From the NCBI GenBank assembly GCA_903851415.1, contig CAINOE010000071.1:1-53532 (forward strand): a stretch of 53,532 nt of DNA, read 5' to 3'. Positions 17,564-26,900 of the stretch are shown piece after piece. A program made the translations under genes and the position numbers. Position 1 is the first letter of the stretch. Each line of letters starts with the position of its first letter. Under the pieces are notes generated by a model that worked only from the letters and a program-made list of their open reading frames with translations, did not search any database and was not told the origin of the DNA. The stretch is from an uncultured Rhodopila sp. Lineage in GTDB: Bacteria; Pseudomonadota; Alphaproteobacteria; Acetobacterales; Acetobacteraceae.

Positions 17564-18727
17564 TTAAAATTGCGGCAGCGCCGGTGCGTCATGCGGGGCG
17601 ATGGCGATGCCCTCGACCTCGATCAGCCATTCCGGCCGGCACACCGCGCCGCGCAGGATCAGCCGCGGAATCCGCGGAAAGCGTTCCGCCAGATACCCTT
17701 CGGCGATGCCGTAGTCGCTGGGATCGCGCAGATAGACCAGGAAATGCGTCATGTCCCCGATTCCCGCGCCGCCCGAGCGCAGCAGGGCGTCGATGTTTTC
17801 GATCGTCCGTTCAAGCTGGCGGTGCACGTCGCCGCGGTGCACGACCTCGCCCGACGTATCGATGCTTGCCGTTCCTGAAATGAAATGATGCGCCCGGTCG
17901 GCGTACGCGATGCGCGTGCCGCGCTCGAACGTGACGTCGTAGTCCTTGGTGGCGCAGAGACGGTCGAAGTCGTTCAGGTACGAAACCTGCTCCTGGCGCA
18001 GCCCGAGGACGGAATACGCATCCAACAGCACTGTGTCATAACGATGCGAGCAGGCGCCCTCGATGCCGGTGCTGGCGATGTAATGCGTGTCGCGCTTGAG
18101 CCCCTGCTGCTCGAACAGCGCGGTGCGGGCGGCGACCATGTCCTGGTAGAAGAAGTCCACGTCCTTGACGTAGATCCAGGTGCGCACGCAGTTATCGGCG
18201 AGCGTCGCACCCCTGGCGGACAGCGTCCCGATCAGCCGGTCGAAGACCTCGCGGGTCTGTTCGGCGGTGGAGCCGGGCTGCTCGATGTTGGTCGCGCAGA
18301 GCCGCGTGCTCCAGAGATGGCCCAGCCCGTTCGACTCGACCAGCATGCTTTCAGGCGAAAGGATGCTCTTGCGCAGCGGCGCCGGGCTTTCGAGGTGATA
18401 GGCGAGCAGCGCCACCTTGGAGTCGGGCAGCGGTGGCTGCTGCACCATCGACACCGCGACCGGGCTGTCCAGCGGCTCCTGGAACAGGCTGCTCTGGCGC
18501 AGCAGCGCGGCCTGGTTGGCAATGTCGCTGAGATAGATGCGCCGGAAGATGGCACTTTCCGGCGGCAGGTTGAGGGATTGCAGCGCCTCGGCATAACGCT
18601 GCGCCACGGTGTCGATCTGCCGCGCCAGGCTGAGCTGCCCGGGCGCTTCGATGGTGATGTAATGTTCGGTGCAGCCGGAAGAGCCACGGTAGCTGCGCAA
18701 GGCGAGTCCGTTGTCGGGACGTGGCAT
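17564..18727 (-). CDS. Tandem Rid (YjgF)-fold protein resembling FkbO/Hyg5 chorismatases
   Basis: 387 residues from the ATG with GAGGA about 8 bp upstream (upstream in-frame residues include repetitive non-coding sequence). The C-terminal half is clearly Rid/YjgF-like: FISGTASID (283-290), VVHRGDVHRQLERTIENIDALL (296-316), HFLVYLRDPSD (328-338) and RPEWLIEVEGIAI (364-376). From memory, the pattern RTW-YV ... ATGIE ... FISATA ... HHGDV ... LLVEIEGM of chorismatases such as FkbO matches this order, including the Glu of the EIEG strand (Glu370/372). The N-terminal half is a degenerate second Rid-like fold. True chorismate hydrolysis is not proven; imine deaminase or other Rid chemistry is possible. 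First gene of a three-gene operon with two oxygenases. Confidence 0.72.
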   Translation of the reverse strand: MPRPDNGLALRSYRGSSGCTEHYITIEAPGQLSLARQIDTVAQRYAEALQSLNLPPESAIFRRIYLSDIANQAALLRQSSLFQEPLDSPVAVSMVQQPPLPDSKVALLAYHLESPAPLRKSILSPESMLVESNGLGHLWSTRLCATNIEQPGSTAEQTREVFDRLIGTLSARGATLADNCVRTWIYVKDVDFFYQDMVAARTALFEQQGLKRDTHYIASTGIEGACSHRYDTVLLDAYSVLGLRQEQVSYLNDFDRLCATKDYDVTFERGTRIAYADRAHHFISGTASIDTSGEVVHRGDVHRQLERTIENIDALLRSGGAGIGDMTHFLVYLRDPSDYGIAEGYLAERFPRIPRLILRGAVCRPEWLIEVEGIAIAPHDAPALPQF

Positions 18728-19073
18728 AAATGGTTCCTCAATTGCGAACGATGTCAACAAAAAGGCCGATTCTCGCGGCGGTGGATCGTTCCTGAGTGGA
18801 CGGCTTCTAGGTTGCGGGAGTCGCGCGCGTCTTTGATCTGGATCAAGCGGCGCGGCTGGGGGTGGGGGCATGAACCGGTCGTGGCGGTGTCCTGCCGGGG
18901 CCGGTTTCCAATTTGGTCTTTGTGCCGTACATCTTTTTTCGACGCAAAGTTCGCAGAGCAGAACACAGAGCGCGCAGAGTAAGGTATTTGAAACATTGGT
19001 AATTGTCAGGCATAGACGATCTCTGAGTAGTCTGCGCTCCGCTCCGCGAACTCTGCGTGGACTCGCGCAGCCG
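18728..19073. other. Divergent intergenic region with purine-biased CGCAGAG-type repeats
   Basis: 346 bp between the Rid operon and the NHL gene. The part from about 18940 to 19060 consists of CGCAGAG/CTCTGCG blocks, unlike the surrounding coding sequence and of a type seen as intergenic filler in many environmental bacteria. The frames through it (for example LCALCVLLCELCVEK on the minus strand) are not taken as coding. Confidence 0.6.
18942..19058. repeat. Inverted repeat of ACGCARAGTTCGCRGAGC blocks
   Basis: Left arm 18942-18961 (ACGCAAAGTTCGCAGAGCAG) and the reverse complement of right arm 19039-19058 (ACGCAGAGTTCGCGGAGCGG) match at 17 of 20 positions, with further CGCAGAG copies at about 18970-18978. 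The 77-bp spacer is AT-richer than the rest. Confidence 0.7.
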
Positions 19074-20138
19074 GTGCGCCCGCCCGCGCTTCCGGTTCGC
19101 AACATCAGGCAACGCTTCCTTACCGTTCTGGCGGCTTCGCTACTCTGTGCCACCGCGGCCGCGGCGGACGCGCCCCGCATGCAGGTGGATTCGGCCTGGC
19201 CGAAGCCGCTGCCGCACGACTGGGTGCTGGGCGAGGTCTCCGGCGTCGCCGTCGATGCCGCGGACAACGTCTGGCTCATCCAGCGCCCCGCCAAGGCTCA
19301 CGCTGCCCCCCCGGTGATCGAATTCGACCCGGCCGGCACTGTGCTGCGCGCCTGGGGCGGCCCGGGAACGGGCTACGACTGGTTCCAGAGCGAGCACGGC
19401 ATCACCATCGACGCGAAAGGCTTCGTCTGGCTCGGCGGCAACGGCGCCAACGACGGTCAGGTGCTGAAATTCACCCAACAAGGCGTCTTCCTGTTGCAGA
19501 TCGGCCACCCCGCGGCGGGCGCCGCGAGCAACGACGTGACGCGGCTCGGCCGCCCGGCCGGCGTGGCGGTCGATGCGGCGGCGCACGAGGTCTACATCGC
19601 CGACGGCTACGGCAACCGCCGCATCATCGTCTTCGACTCGGAGACCGGCGCCTACAAGCGGCACTGGGGCGCCTATGGCGAGCGTCCCTCCGACGCTGCG
19701 CAGCATTACGACCCGCGCGCGCCGCTGCCGCGGCAGTTCGGCCGCCCGGTGCACTGCGTGAAGCTCGCCGCCGACGGCCTGGTCTATGTCTGCGATCGTC
19801 AGAACGACCGCATCCAGGTGTTCCACAAGGACGGCCGGTTCGTCACGGAATACCGGATCGCGCCGGAGACCACCGGCCTCGGCAGCGTGTGGGACCTCGG
19901 GCTGTGGCCGGACGCCGGCCAGACGCTGCTGTTCAACGGCGACGGCCGCAACGAGGTGGTCCGCATCCTGCGCCGCGCGGATGGCGTTGTGCTGGGCGTG
20001 TTCGGCCGTCCGGGGCGGGGGCCGGGGGAGTTCCACTGGGTGCACAGCCTGGCGATCGACAGCCGCGGCGACGTGTTCACGACCGAGGTGGATGGCGGCA
20101 ACCGGGTGCAGCGGTTCGTGCCGGAGGCGGGGCGGTGA
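19074..20138 (+). CDS. Secreted NHL-repeat beta-propeller protein
   Basis: 354 residues if the GTG at 19074 is used. A signal peptide (RQRFLTVLAASLLCATAAAAD) precedes six or so NHL-type blades: VSGVAVDAADNVWLIQRP, HGITIDAKGFVWLGGN, PAGVAVDAAAHEVYIADGYGNRRIIVF-like (seen in parts), PVHCVKLAADGLVYVCDRQNDRI, and VHSLAIDSRGDVFTTEVDGGNRVQ. The architecture matches peptidyl-alpha-hydroxyglycine amidating lyase-like propellers, although lyase activity cannot be claimed. Such proteins are usually periplasmic scaffolds or lactonase/lyase-like enzymes. The start is uncertain: no ATG lies in the right place, and TTG/GTG codons upstream are in the repeat region. Divergent from the Rid-oxygenase operon, with which it may share regulation. 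Confidence 0.8.
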   Translation: MRPPALPVRNIRQRFLTVLAASLLCATAAAADAPRMQVDSAWPKPLPHDWVLGEVSGVAVDAADNVWLIQRPAKAHAAPPVIEFDPAGTVLRAWGGPGTGYDWFQSEHGITIDAKGFVWLGGNGANDGQVLKFTQQGVFLLQIGHPAAGAASNDVTRLGRPAGVAVDAAAHEVYIADGYGNRRIIVFDSETGAYKRHWGAYGERPSDAAQHYDPRAPLPRQFGRPVHCVKLAADGLVYVCDRQNDRIQVFHKDGRFVTEYRIAPETTGLGSVWDLGLWPDAGQTLLFNGDGRNEVVRILRRADGVVLGVFGRPGRGPGEFHWVHSLAIDSRGDVFTTEVDGGNRVQRFVPEAGR

Positions 20139-20318
20139 GATTTCGGCTGGTAATCGGTGGCCGCGGCGCCGGCTATGCCGTGATGGTCCGGTGGCCCGGA
20201 TAAACCTCGGTAGCGACGGAACGGAAAGTTCGGTCCGGGGCACCCGCCCGGGATTTCGCGGTCGCCTCCGGCTTTAAGGGTCGTGGATACCTGGCCTGTG
20301 TCAGGGTATCATGCCCTG

Positions 20319-20771
20319 ATGGGCCAGGATGTACGTGCAGCCACCAGCCATGATCTCGGCACTGTCGAGGCCATCGTTCGATCAGCCTACTCCCGCTACG
20401 TGTCTCGCATCGGGCGAGAGCCGGGACCAATGCTCGATGACTATGAGCAACTGATCCGGGACGGCCGCGTCCATGTCATCGAACACGATGACAAAGTGCA
20501 GGGCGTTCTCGTGCTGATACCGCAAGAAGACGCGCTGCTTCTTGACAACGTGGCGGTTTCGCCATCGGCGCAGGGCCTGGGTCTGGGTCGCAGGATGCTG
20601 CAGTTCGCCGAGGCTGCCGCCGTCGATGCGGGCTACCGCTTCATCCGGCTCTATACGAACGAGGCTATGACGGAGAACCTCGAACTCTATACCCGGGCAG
20701 GTTATTCCGAGACGCATCGGGTCGAGGAAAAGGGGCTGCGGCGGGTCTATATGATGAAGCCGGTTGCCTGA
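20319..20771 (+). CDS. GNAT-family N-acetyltransferase
   Basis: 150 residues. The acetyl-CoA binding motif A is VAVSPSAQGLGLGRRML (about residues 75-92; Q/RxxGxG/A pattern present as QGLGLG), preceded by beta strand LLLDNVAV and followed by motif B LYTNEAMTENLELYTRAGYSETHRVEEKG, a common small-molecule or protein acetyltransferase signature. Substrate unknown. An upstream ATG-less extension to 20283 exists in the same frame; the ATG giving MGQDVRAATSHD fits the usual GNAT start. The gene converges on guaB. Confidence 0.85.
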   Translation: MGQDVRAATSHDLGTVEAIVRSAYSRYVSRIGREPGPMLDDYEQLIRDGRVHVIEHDDKVQGVLVLIPQEDALLLDNVAVSPSAQGLGLGRRMLQFAEAAAVDAGYRFIRLYTNEAMTENLELYTRAGYSETHRVEEKGLRRVYMMKPVA

Positions 20772-20799
20772 GTGATCGCGCGACAGGCAGGCAGAAAAC

Positions 20800-20829
20800 C
20801 ACGGTTTGATGCTCGAGCCGCAAACCGTG
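20800..20829. terminator. Terminator-like hairpin between convergent genes
   Basis: A perfect 9-bp stem CACGGTTTG / CAAACCGTG encloses a 12-base loop that itself contains GCTCGAGC. It sits between the acetyltransferase stop and the guaB stop. There is no T tract, so termination efficiency is uncertain. Confidence 0.5.
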
Positions 20830-20901
20830 CCGCCGGGAAACCCGTCCAGCGTCGGGGTCTATGCTGAAACGGGGAGATCGGGCCGGGATGCGCAGGCGGG
20901 A

Positions 20902-22494
<1,593 letters not shown>

Positions 22495-22597
22495 TCATGA
22501 CAGGCGCCGATCGGCCTCATGGCGTGGTGGATTGCCGCGCGGGTGCGGCGGCCGGGTTGCGATGGGCTTCATCGGAACGGCAGAGGCAGCCGGCGGA

Positions 22598-22626
22598 TTT
22601 TTATTGAGATCAGTGAAATATTTCAA
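22598..22626 (-). promoter_or_regulatory. Possible sigma-70 promoter for guaB, overlapping a 12-bp palindrome
   Basis: On the minus strand TTGAAA and TAAAAA are separated by exactly 17 bp. The -35 side overlaps the perfect palindrome TGAAATATTTCA (22614-22625), an operator-like site. On the plus strand the same segment offers TTGAGA-N17-TAACAA toward the PEP-CTERM gene. This is the most AT-rich patch of the region. Confidence 0.35.
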
Positions 22627-22757
22627 TAACAAAACGCAACAAAAAAGACGGATGGAATGACTAAATTCGGACAAATAATCTATTTCGTTCCTCACGGTTT
22701 TGTGATAGGCCCTTGCGGGAAGCGTGACGCGGGTCACGCAGCTCCAACCTTCACCGC

Positions 22758-22762
22758 GGAGG
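22758..22762 (+). promoter_or_regulatory. Shine-Dalgarno GGAGG fixing a GTG start
   Basis: GGAGG lies 5 bp before the GTG at 22768, the codon that opens a clean signal peptide; in-frame codons further upstream do not encode one. Confidence 0.75.
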
Positions 22763-22767
22763 CACCT

Positions 22768-23418
22768 GTGCTTTCCTTTAAGAAATTGCTGGCCGCCGTT
22801 TGCCTTGCCGCGGCCACGTGGGCCCCTCAGGCGGCACATGCAACGACATTCCTGACGTTCAGCCAGACCGGCGACGATCCCATCGTCGCAACCAGGACCG
22901 GATCGTCGACGCACATCACCATGTCCGACTCGATCTCGATCAGCGTCATCGATGCCACCGGCTACACCCTGCCGATGGCCGGCTATATGACGATCAGCGC
23001 GCAGAACGACGGCCCGGCCACCTTGGGGGGGAATGGCTATGCCTCCCAGAACTATTCGGGAACTTTCAGCATCACCAACGGTGGCAGCACGAATTTCCTC
23101 TCGGGCACGTTCAACGATGCGTTGGTATCGGGCAAAAGCACCGGTGGCACTTTCACCGCCTCGCAACCCCCGGCGAATGAGCTTTCGTTTACGTCGAATG
23201 TCATTTCCGGCGCGGATCTCGCGGAGGTGCCGGCGATGAGCCTGGCCTTTACCAACATCAATGCCCCGATTTCGATCGTGAGCAACACTCTGGACAGCTT
23301 CACCGCGAATATCGGCGGAACGTTTTCCGGGAGCTACGCCACGCCTGAGCCCGCCAGCATCGCAGTGCTGCTTGTCGGGCTGATGGGGATCGGCTTGGTG
23401 CGGCTTCGTCACGGCTGA
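22768..23418 (+). CDS. PEP-CTERM sorted surface/exported protein
   Basis: 216 residues. Signal peptide LSFKKLLAAVCLAAATWAPQAAHA is followed by a Ser/Thr/Gly/Asn-rich beta-type domain without cysteines, and the C-terminus is TPEPASIAVLLVGLMGIGLVRLRHG: the PEP motif, a hydrophobic helix and a basic end, that is, a PEP-CTERM signal processed by exosortase in Gram-negative bacteria making exopolysaccharide. No exosortase gene lies in the window, so it must be elsewhere. The mature domain belongs to no family I recognise. The GTG start is supported by GGAGG; the long leader is AT-rich, suggesting a regulated promoter. A strong hairpin follows the stop. Confidence 0.85.
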   Translation: MLSFKKLLAAVCLAAATWAPQAAHATTFLTFSQTGDDPIVATRTGSSTHITMSDSISISVIDATGYTLPMAGYMTISAQNDGPATLGGNGYASQNYSGTFSITNGGSTNFLSGTFNDALVSGKSTGGTFTASQPPANELSFTSNVISGADLAEVPAMSLAFTNINAPISIVSNTLDSFTANIGGTFSGSYATPEPASIAVLLVGLMGIGLVRLRHG

Positions 23419-23455
23419 AACATCGGCTGGTTTCCGGCCCATAGGCTGACGCGAG

Positions 23456-23485
23456 ACCGGCCGGGCAACCGCCGGCCGGTTTCGT
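23456..23485 (+). terminator. Rho-independent-like terminator after the PEP-CTERM gene
   Basis: A perfect 9-bp stem ACCGGCCGG / CCGGCCGGT with a 7-base loop (GCAACCG) is followed by TTCGTC. The T tract is weak, but position and stem strength fit a terminator. Confidence 0.6.
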
Positions 23486-23642
23486 CATACCCATGCCGCA
23501 ACGCTCTCACGTCCGTGTCCGGGCGGCACGCCGCTGCCCGCTTCGGTGCGGATCGCCAACTCAATCCTTGCTTTTATGCTGCGCTGCACAATATCCTCAT
23601 CCGAGGCGCCCGAACGCGCTGACGACTGAAGGTATATGCATC

Positions 23643-24134
23643 ATGAGACGATCGGATCAGCACGAGCCCGGCCGGAACCCGTCCCAACAGGGCACGTCCT
23701 TTGCCGCATGGCTTCCGGTCCTGGCCGCCATGGCGATCATGGTGACCGGCTGCGTCAGCACCTTCCTGGTGCTGCAACTGGATGAATTCCGGCCGAAGGT
23801 CGGCGACATCGTGGTGTTCAGGCCGGGGTCGCAGGACGCCGACATGTGGCAGATGAACATCCCCGCGACACCCGTCTCGGCAACCGGCCAGCCGGCCGGT
23901 GAATGCTCGCTCGACCCCAATGCGATGGCGGCCACCGGCGGGAGTCTCGTGGTCGAAAGTCGTCGCACCGAGCCATCCCTGCAGTATGTGGTGCACTGGG
24001 TCGGCATGCAGACGTATGCGAAGCCCGGAAGCTGCGGTTCGGACGTTGACGTGCTGGTGTCCCGGACGGATCTGCAGCGCCTCGCCAACGCCGCCGGCGG
24101 CTTCGGCGTCGGGGACAAGGGGATCACGCAGTAG
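23643..24134 (+). CDS. Membrane-anchored hypothetical protein
   Basis: 163 residues. One transmembrane segment (WLPVLAAMAIMVTGCVSTFLVLQL, about 24-47) follows a short polar cytoplasmic N-terminus (MRRSDQHEPGRNPSQQG). The outer part has a compact beta-rich look, VGDIVVFRPGSQDADMWQM, a pair of cysteines (CSLD and GSCGSD) that could form a disulfide, and ends FGVGDKGITQ. No named family is recognised. The upstream in-frame extension to 23493 is rejected because it lacks a membrane-protein pattern and a ribosome site. It precedes the DUF2244 gene by 68 bp on the same strand. Confidence 0.7.
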   Translation: MRRSDQHEPGRNPSQQGTSFAAWLPVLAAMAIMVTGCVSTFLVLQLDEFRPKVGDIVVFRPGSQDADMWQMNIPATPVSATGQPAGECSLDPNAMAATGGSLVVESRRTEPSLQYVVHWVGMQTYAKPGSCGSDVDVLVSRTDLQRLANAAGGFGVGDKGITQ

Positions 24135-24202
24135 CGCCACCATCGGCGGATACGCGACCGGAGCGCCCTGGCCGCGCCGGGAGGATGTGTTAGGCTGGAC
24201 CG

Positions 24203-24715
24203 ATGTCCTCCCGGCATGTCGACCCCCCGGCTGCGGTATTTGAGGCGCTGCTCGTGCCGCACCGCAGCCTCAGTCCGCGCAGCGCGAGTGCCGTGGCCCT
24301 CGCCCTGGTGGCGATCAGCCTGACGATCGGGCTGCGCTTTCTGCTGCTCGGCGCCTGGCCGGTCCTGGTTTTCAGCCTGCTCGAGGTCCCGCTGCTGGGG
24401 GTGCTGCTGGCCGTCAACCTGAGGCGCGCCAGAGCGTGCGAGCTGATCCTGCTGGATCGTCTGACCCTGACGGTGACGCAAACAGACCCAAGCGGCCGGC
24501 GCAGGAGATTTTCCCTGCCCGCCGCATGGTTGCAGATAAACCTGGAAGCAGGAGCCTGCGGATCTCGTCTTATGCTGAGCAGCGGCGGCCATGGCCGGGA
24601 AATCGGCGCGTTCATGCACGAGCCGGATCGCGCCATGCTGTTCGAGGCGTTGCGCCGGGCGATGCAAGAGGTCCGCAATCCCGGCTTCGACAATCCCCAA
24701 CTGCGGGATGACTGA
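24203..24715 (+). CDS. DUF2244 integral membrane protein
   Basis: 170 residues. Two adjacent transmembrane helices (ASAVALALVAISLTIGLRFLLL and WPVLVFSLLEVPLLGVLLAVNL, about 28-72) form a hairpin, followed by a cytoplasmic domain with LILLDRLTLTVTQTDPSGRR and a tail containing GHGREIGAFMHEPDRAMLFEALRRAM. This matches the DUF2244 family of alphaproteobacteria, found near cytochrome oxidase or housekeeping genes; function is not established. It converges with the XRE regulator gene, with 9 bp between their stops. Confidence 0.82.
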   Translation: MSSRHVDPPAAVFEALLVPHRSLSPRSASAVALALVAISLTIGLRFLLLGAWPVLVFSLLEVPLLGVLLAVNLRRARACELILLDRLTLTVTQTDPSGRRRRFSLPAAWLQINLEAGACGSRLMLSSGGHGREIGAFMHEPDRAMLFEALRRAMQEVRNPGFDNPQLRDD

Positions 24716-24724
24716 TCCGGCGGC

Positions 24725-25183
24725 TTACGGCTCGGCCGGTCCCATCGACTTGATGAGATCGAATACGCGCTTGCGGATCGACGGATCGGTTATACGGTAA
24801 TAGGCCCGCACCAGCTCCAGCGTCTCGCGCCGGCTGAGCGTGTCGTCCGCGAACGGGTCCTGCGATTCCGCCGAACCGCTCGTCCGGCGGCCGGTCGAGC
24901 CGCCGAAATTCGCCGCCAGACTGTCCGGCATGTCGTCGAAGAAGAAGCTTATCGGCACATCCAGCACGCGCGACAGATCGAACAGGCGCGACGCGCCGAC
25001 CCGGTTCACCCCGCGCTCGTATTTCTGCACCTGCTGAAACGTCAGTCCGAGAGATTCGCCCAGACGCTCCTGCGACATGCCCAACAACGTGCGGCGAAGG
25101 CGGATGCGCGAGCCGACATGCACGTCGATGGGGCTCGGGCGGCTTTCCCGTTCACTGGCGATCACCTGTTCGGCCCCTGCCAT
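24725..25183 (-). CDS. XRE-family regulator of the PraR type
   Basis: 152 residues from the ATG; a TTG 19 codons earlier is an alternative. The helix-turn-helix spans about 23-80: VGSRIRLRRTLLGMSQERLGES, then GLTFQQVQKYERGVNRVGASRL, then LSRVLDVPISFFFDDMP. The FFFDDMP ending and a roughly 70-residue polar C-terminal region (SRRETLELVRAYYRI...RKRVFDLIKSM) are characteristic of the alphaproteobacterial PraR/PhrR-like family, in which members regulate quorum sensing or stress genes. Here it stands downstream of lnt on the same strand, a common arrangement in Rhodospirillales. Confidence 0.85.
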   Translation of the reverse strand: MAGAEQVIASERESRPSPIDVHVGSRIRLRRTLLGMSQERLGESLGLTFQQVQKYERGVNRVGASRLFDLSRVLDVPISFFFDDMPDSLAANFGGSTGRRTSGSAESQDPFADDTLSRRETLELVRAYYRITDPSIRKRVFDLIKSMGPAEP

Positions 25184-25353
25184 AACTCTGAGTCCTTCTT
25201 CCTTGAGCACATCCAATAGTTCGAACGCTTGCTCCGCCAAAGGCAGTCTGGGACGGGGGAACCGGCAATCACACTACTGGTCCGCCCAGAGCAATGCAAC
25301 CCGGAATTGTCACCTTTAGGAAAAATCAGCGTGATAAGGCGGCAAAAATCTCA

Positions 25354-26889
25354 TTATGTATCAATCTTTGGACGTCCAACCGTCCCTCGTGTTTTTCGCG
25401 TAGCAAAGCTGACAATAATGAGCAGCATAGCCGCTCCGCCCGGCAACCACAAACCGGCCTTCGCGAAAAATGGTAGCGCAATCGCCGGAGGCAGCCGCAC
25501 CGCCAGAAACCCGGTCTGCTGCATACCCAACCGCGCCACTTCGTGGCCGCGGGCGTCAAAGGCCGCGGAAATCCCCGTGTTCGCCGCGCGCAGCAGAGGC
25601 AATCCCTCCTCCACCGCGCGCATTCGCGCCGCCGCAAGATGCTGGCGCGGCCCGGTGGAGTTGCCGAACCATGCATCATTCGTGACATTGACGATCCAAG
25701 CCGGCCGGTGGGCTTCGTCAATGACCTGCCCGGGGAAGATCGCCTCGTAGCAGATCAGCACGCCGACGGGGGGCAACCCCGGGACAAACAGGGTCCGCGG
25801 GCCGGGGCCGCTCGCGAAGCCGCCGCCCGGCACCAGTTGCAGCGCCTCCGGCACCCAGCCGGGCGCGTACTCGCCGAACGGCACGAGGTGCCATTTGTCA
25901 TAGACCGCCTCGATCGTCCCGCCCGGTCCGATGGCGAACAGGCTGTTGCGCGGTCGGTCCGCCTCATCGAAGCGGACCGCGCCGATAAGTGCCGGGGCGC
26001 CGCCCGCGGCCTCGGCGATCAGCTTGCGCGCCGGCCCGTCGTTTTCCAGCAGCGCCGGGCTGGCGGTCTCCGGCCAGACAACCACCGCGGGATGGCCGTG
26101 CGCCTGCGCGACGGCTTCCCGGGTCAGGCTGAGATAGCGCTGAAAAATCGAGACCATCAGCCCGCGGTCCCATTTCTGGCCCTGCTCGACATTGCCCTGG
26201 ATCAGCAGCACCGTCAGGTCCGGCGCCGGCGGCAAGGGCTGGTTCAGCCGGACGACGCCGAAGCCGCACCAAAGCCCCAGCAGCACCAGCCCGCCGATGC
26301 GCCACGCCCAACCGAGCAGCGGTGTCGCGGCCAGCAGCAAAGTCGCCAGTGTCAGCCCGTGCACGCCGGCAAGCGCGGCGGCCTGGATCATGATGTCGCC
26401 CGGTGGTCCGGGGAATTCCCAGACGCTGCCCAACGGATTCCACGGAAAACCGGTCGCGGCGAACTGCCGGGCGAGGTCGGATAGCACCCAGGCGCCGGCC
26501 AGCGCCAAAGCCATTGGCCAGCCGGGCCGCGCCCGCCACGCCACCGCGGCGGGGATGGCGGCGAACACCGCCAGCACGGCGGCCAGCGCCGGCACCGCCA
26601 GCGGCACCAGCCACCAGAAGCGGGCAGCCTCGATCAGGATCGCCTCGGTGATCCAGTAAAGGCCGATGGTGTAAAGGCCGAAGCCGAACCACCAGCCGCG
26701 CCGCGCCGCGACCCGGGCGGTGCGGGCGCCGCGGATCAGGCACAGCAGCGCCGGGATGCCGATCAAAAGCCCGGGCAGGACGAAAAGCGGAGGCAGCGCC
26801 AGGGCGGACCCCACGCCGCCCAGGAACGCGGCGAGATCCGCCCGCCACCCGCGCAGGGCGCCAAGGCGATCGGTCAGGGAAGGCAGCAT
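25354..26889 (-). CDS. lnt: Apolipoprotein N-acyltransferase
   Basis: 511 residues, normal length. Eight or so membrane segments occupy the first 200 residues, followed by a periplasmic nitrilase-like domain and a final membrane helix. The catalytic residues are recognisable: Glu in VVWPETASPALLE, Lys in YDKWHLVPFGEYAP and Cys in LICYEAIFPGQV. It adds the third acyl chain to the N-terminal Cys of lipoproteins in the inner membrane. It lies 11 bp after olsB, probably in the same transcript; the XRE gene follows 170 bp later. Confidence 0.95.
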   Translation of the reverse strand: MLPSLTDRLGALRGWRADLAAFLGGVGSALALPPLFVLPGLLIGIPALLCLIRGARTARVAARRGWWFGFGLYTIGLYWITEAILIEAARFWWLVPLAVPALAAVLAVFAAIPAAVAWRARPGWPMALALAGAWVLSDLARQFAATGFPWNPLGSVWEFPGPPGDIMIQAAALAGVHGLTLATLLLAATPLLGWAWRIGGLVLLGLWCGFGVVRLNQPLPPAPDLTVLLIQGNVEQGQKWDRGLMVSIFQRYLSLTREAVAQAHGHPAVVVWPETASPALLENDGPARKLIAEAAGGAPALIGAVRFDEADRPRNSLFAIGPGGTIEAVYDKWHLVPFGEYAPGWVPEALQLVPGGGFASGPGPRTLFVPGLPPVGVLICYEAIFPGQVIDEAHRPAWIVNVTNDAWFGNSTGPRQHLAAARMRAVEEGLPLLRAANTGISAAFDARGHEVARLGMQQTGFLAVRLPPAIALPFFAKAGLWLPGGAAMLLIIVSFATRKTRGTVGRPKIDT

Positions 26890-26900
26890 GGCGCCTGAAG

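Noticed and set aside
25184..25240. TTG start giving a 19-residue longer XRE regulator
   Set aside because: The ATG at 25183 has GAAGGA upstream and gives the usual family length; the longer form cannot be excluded.
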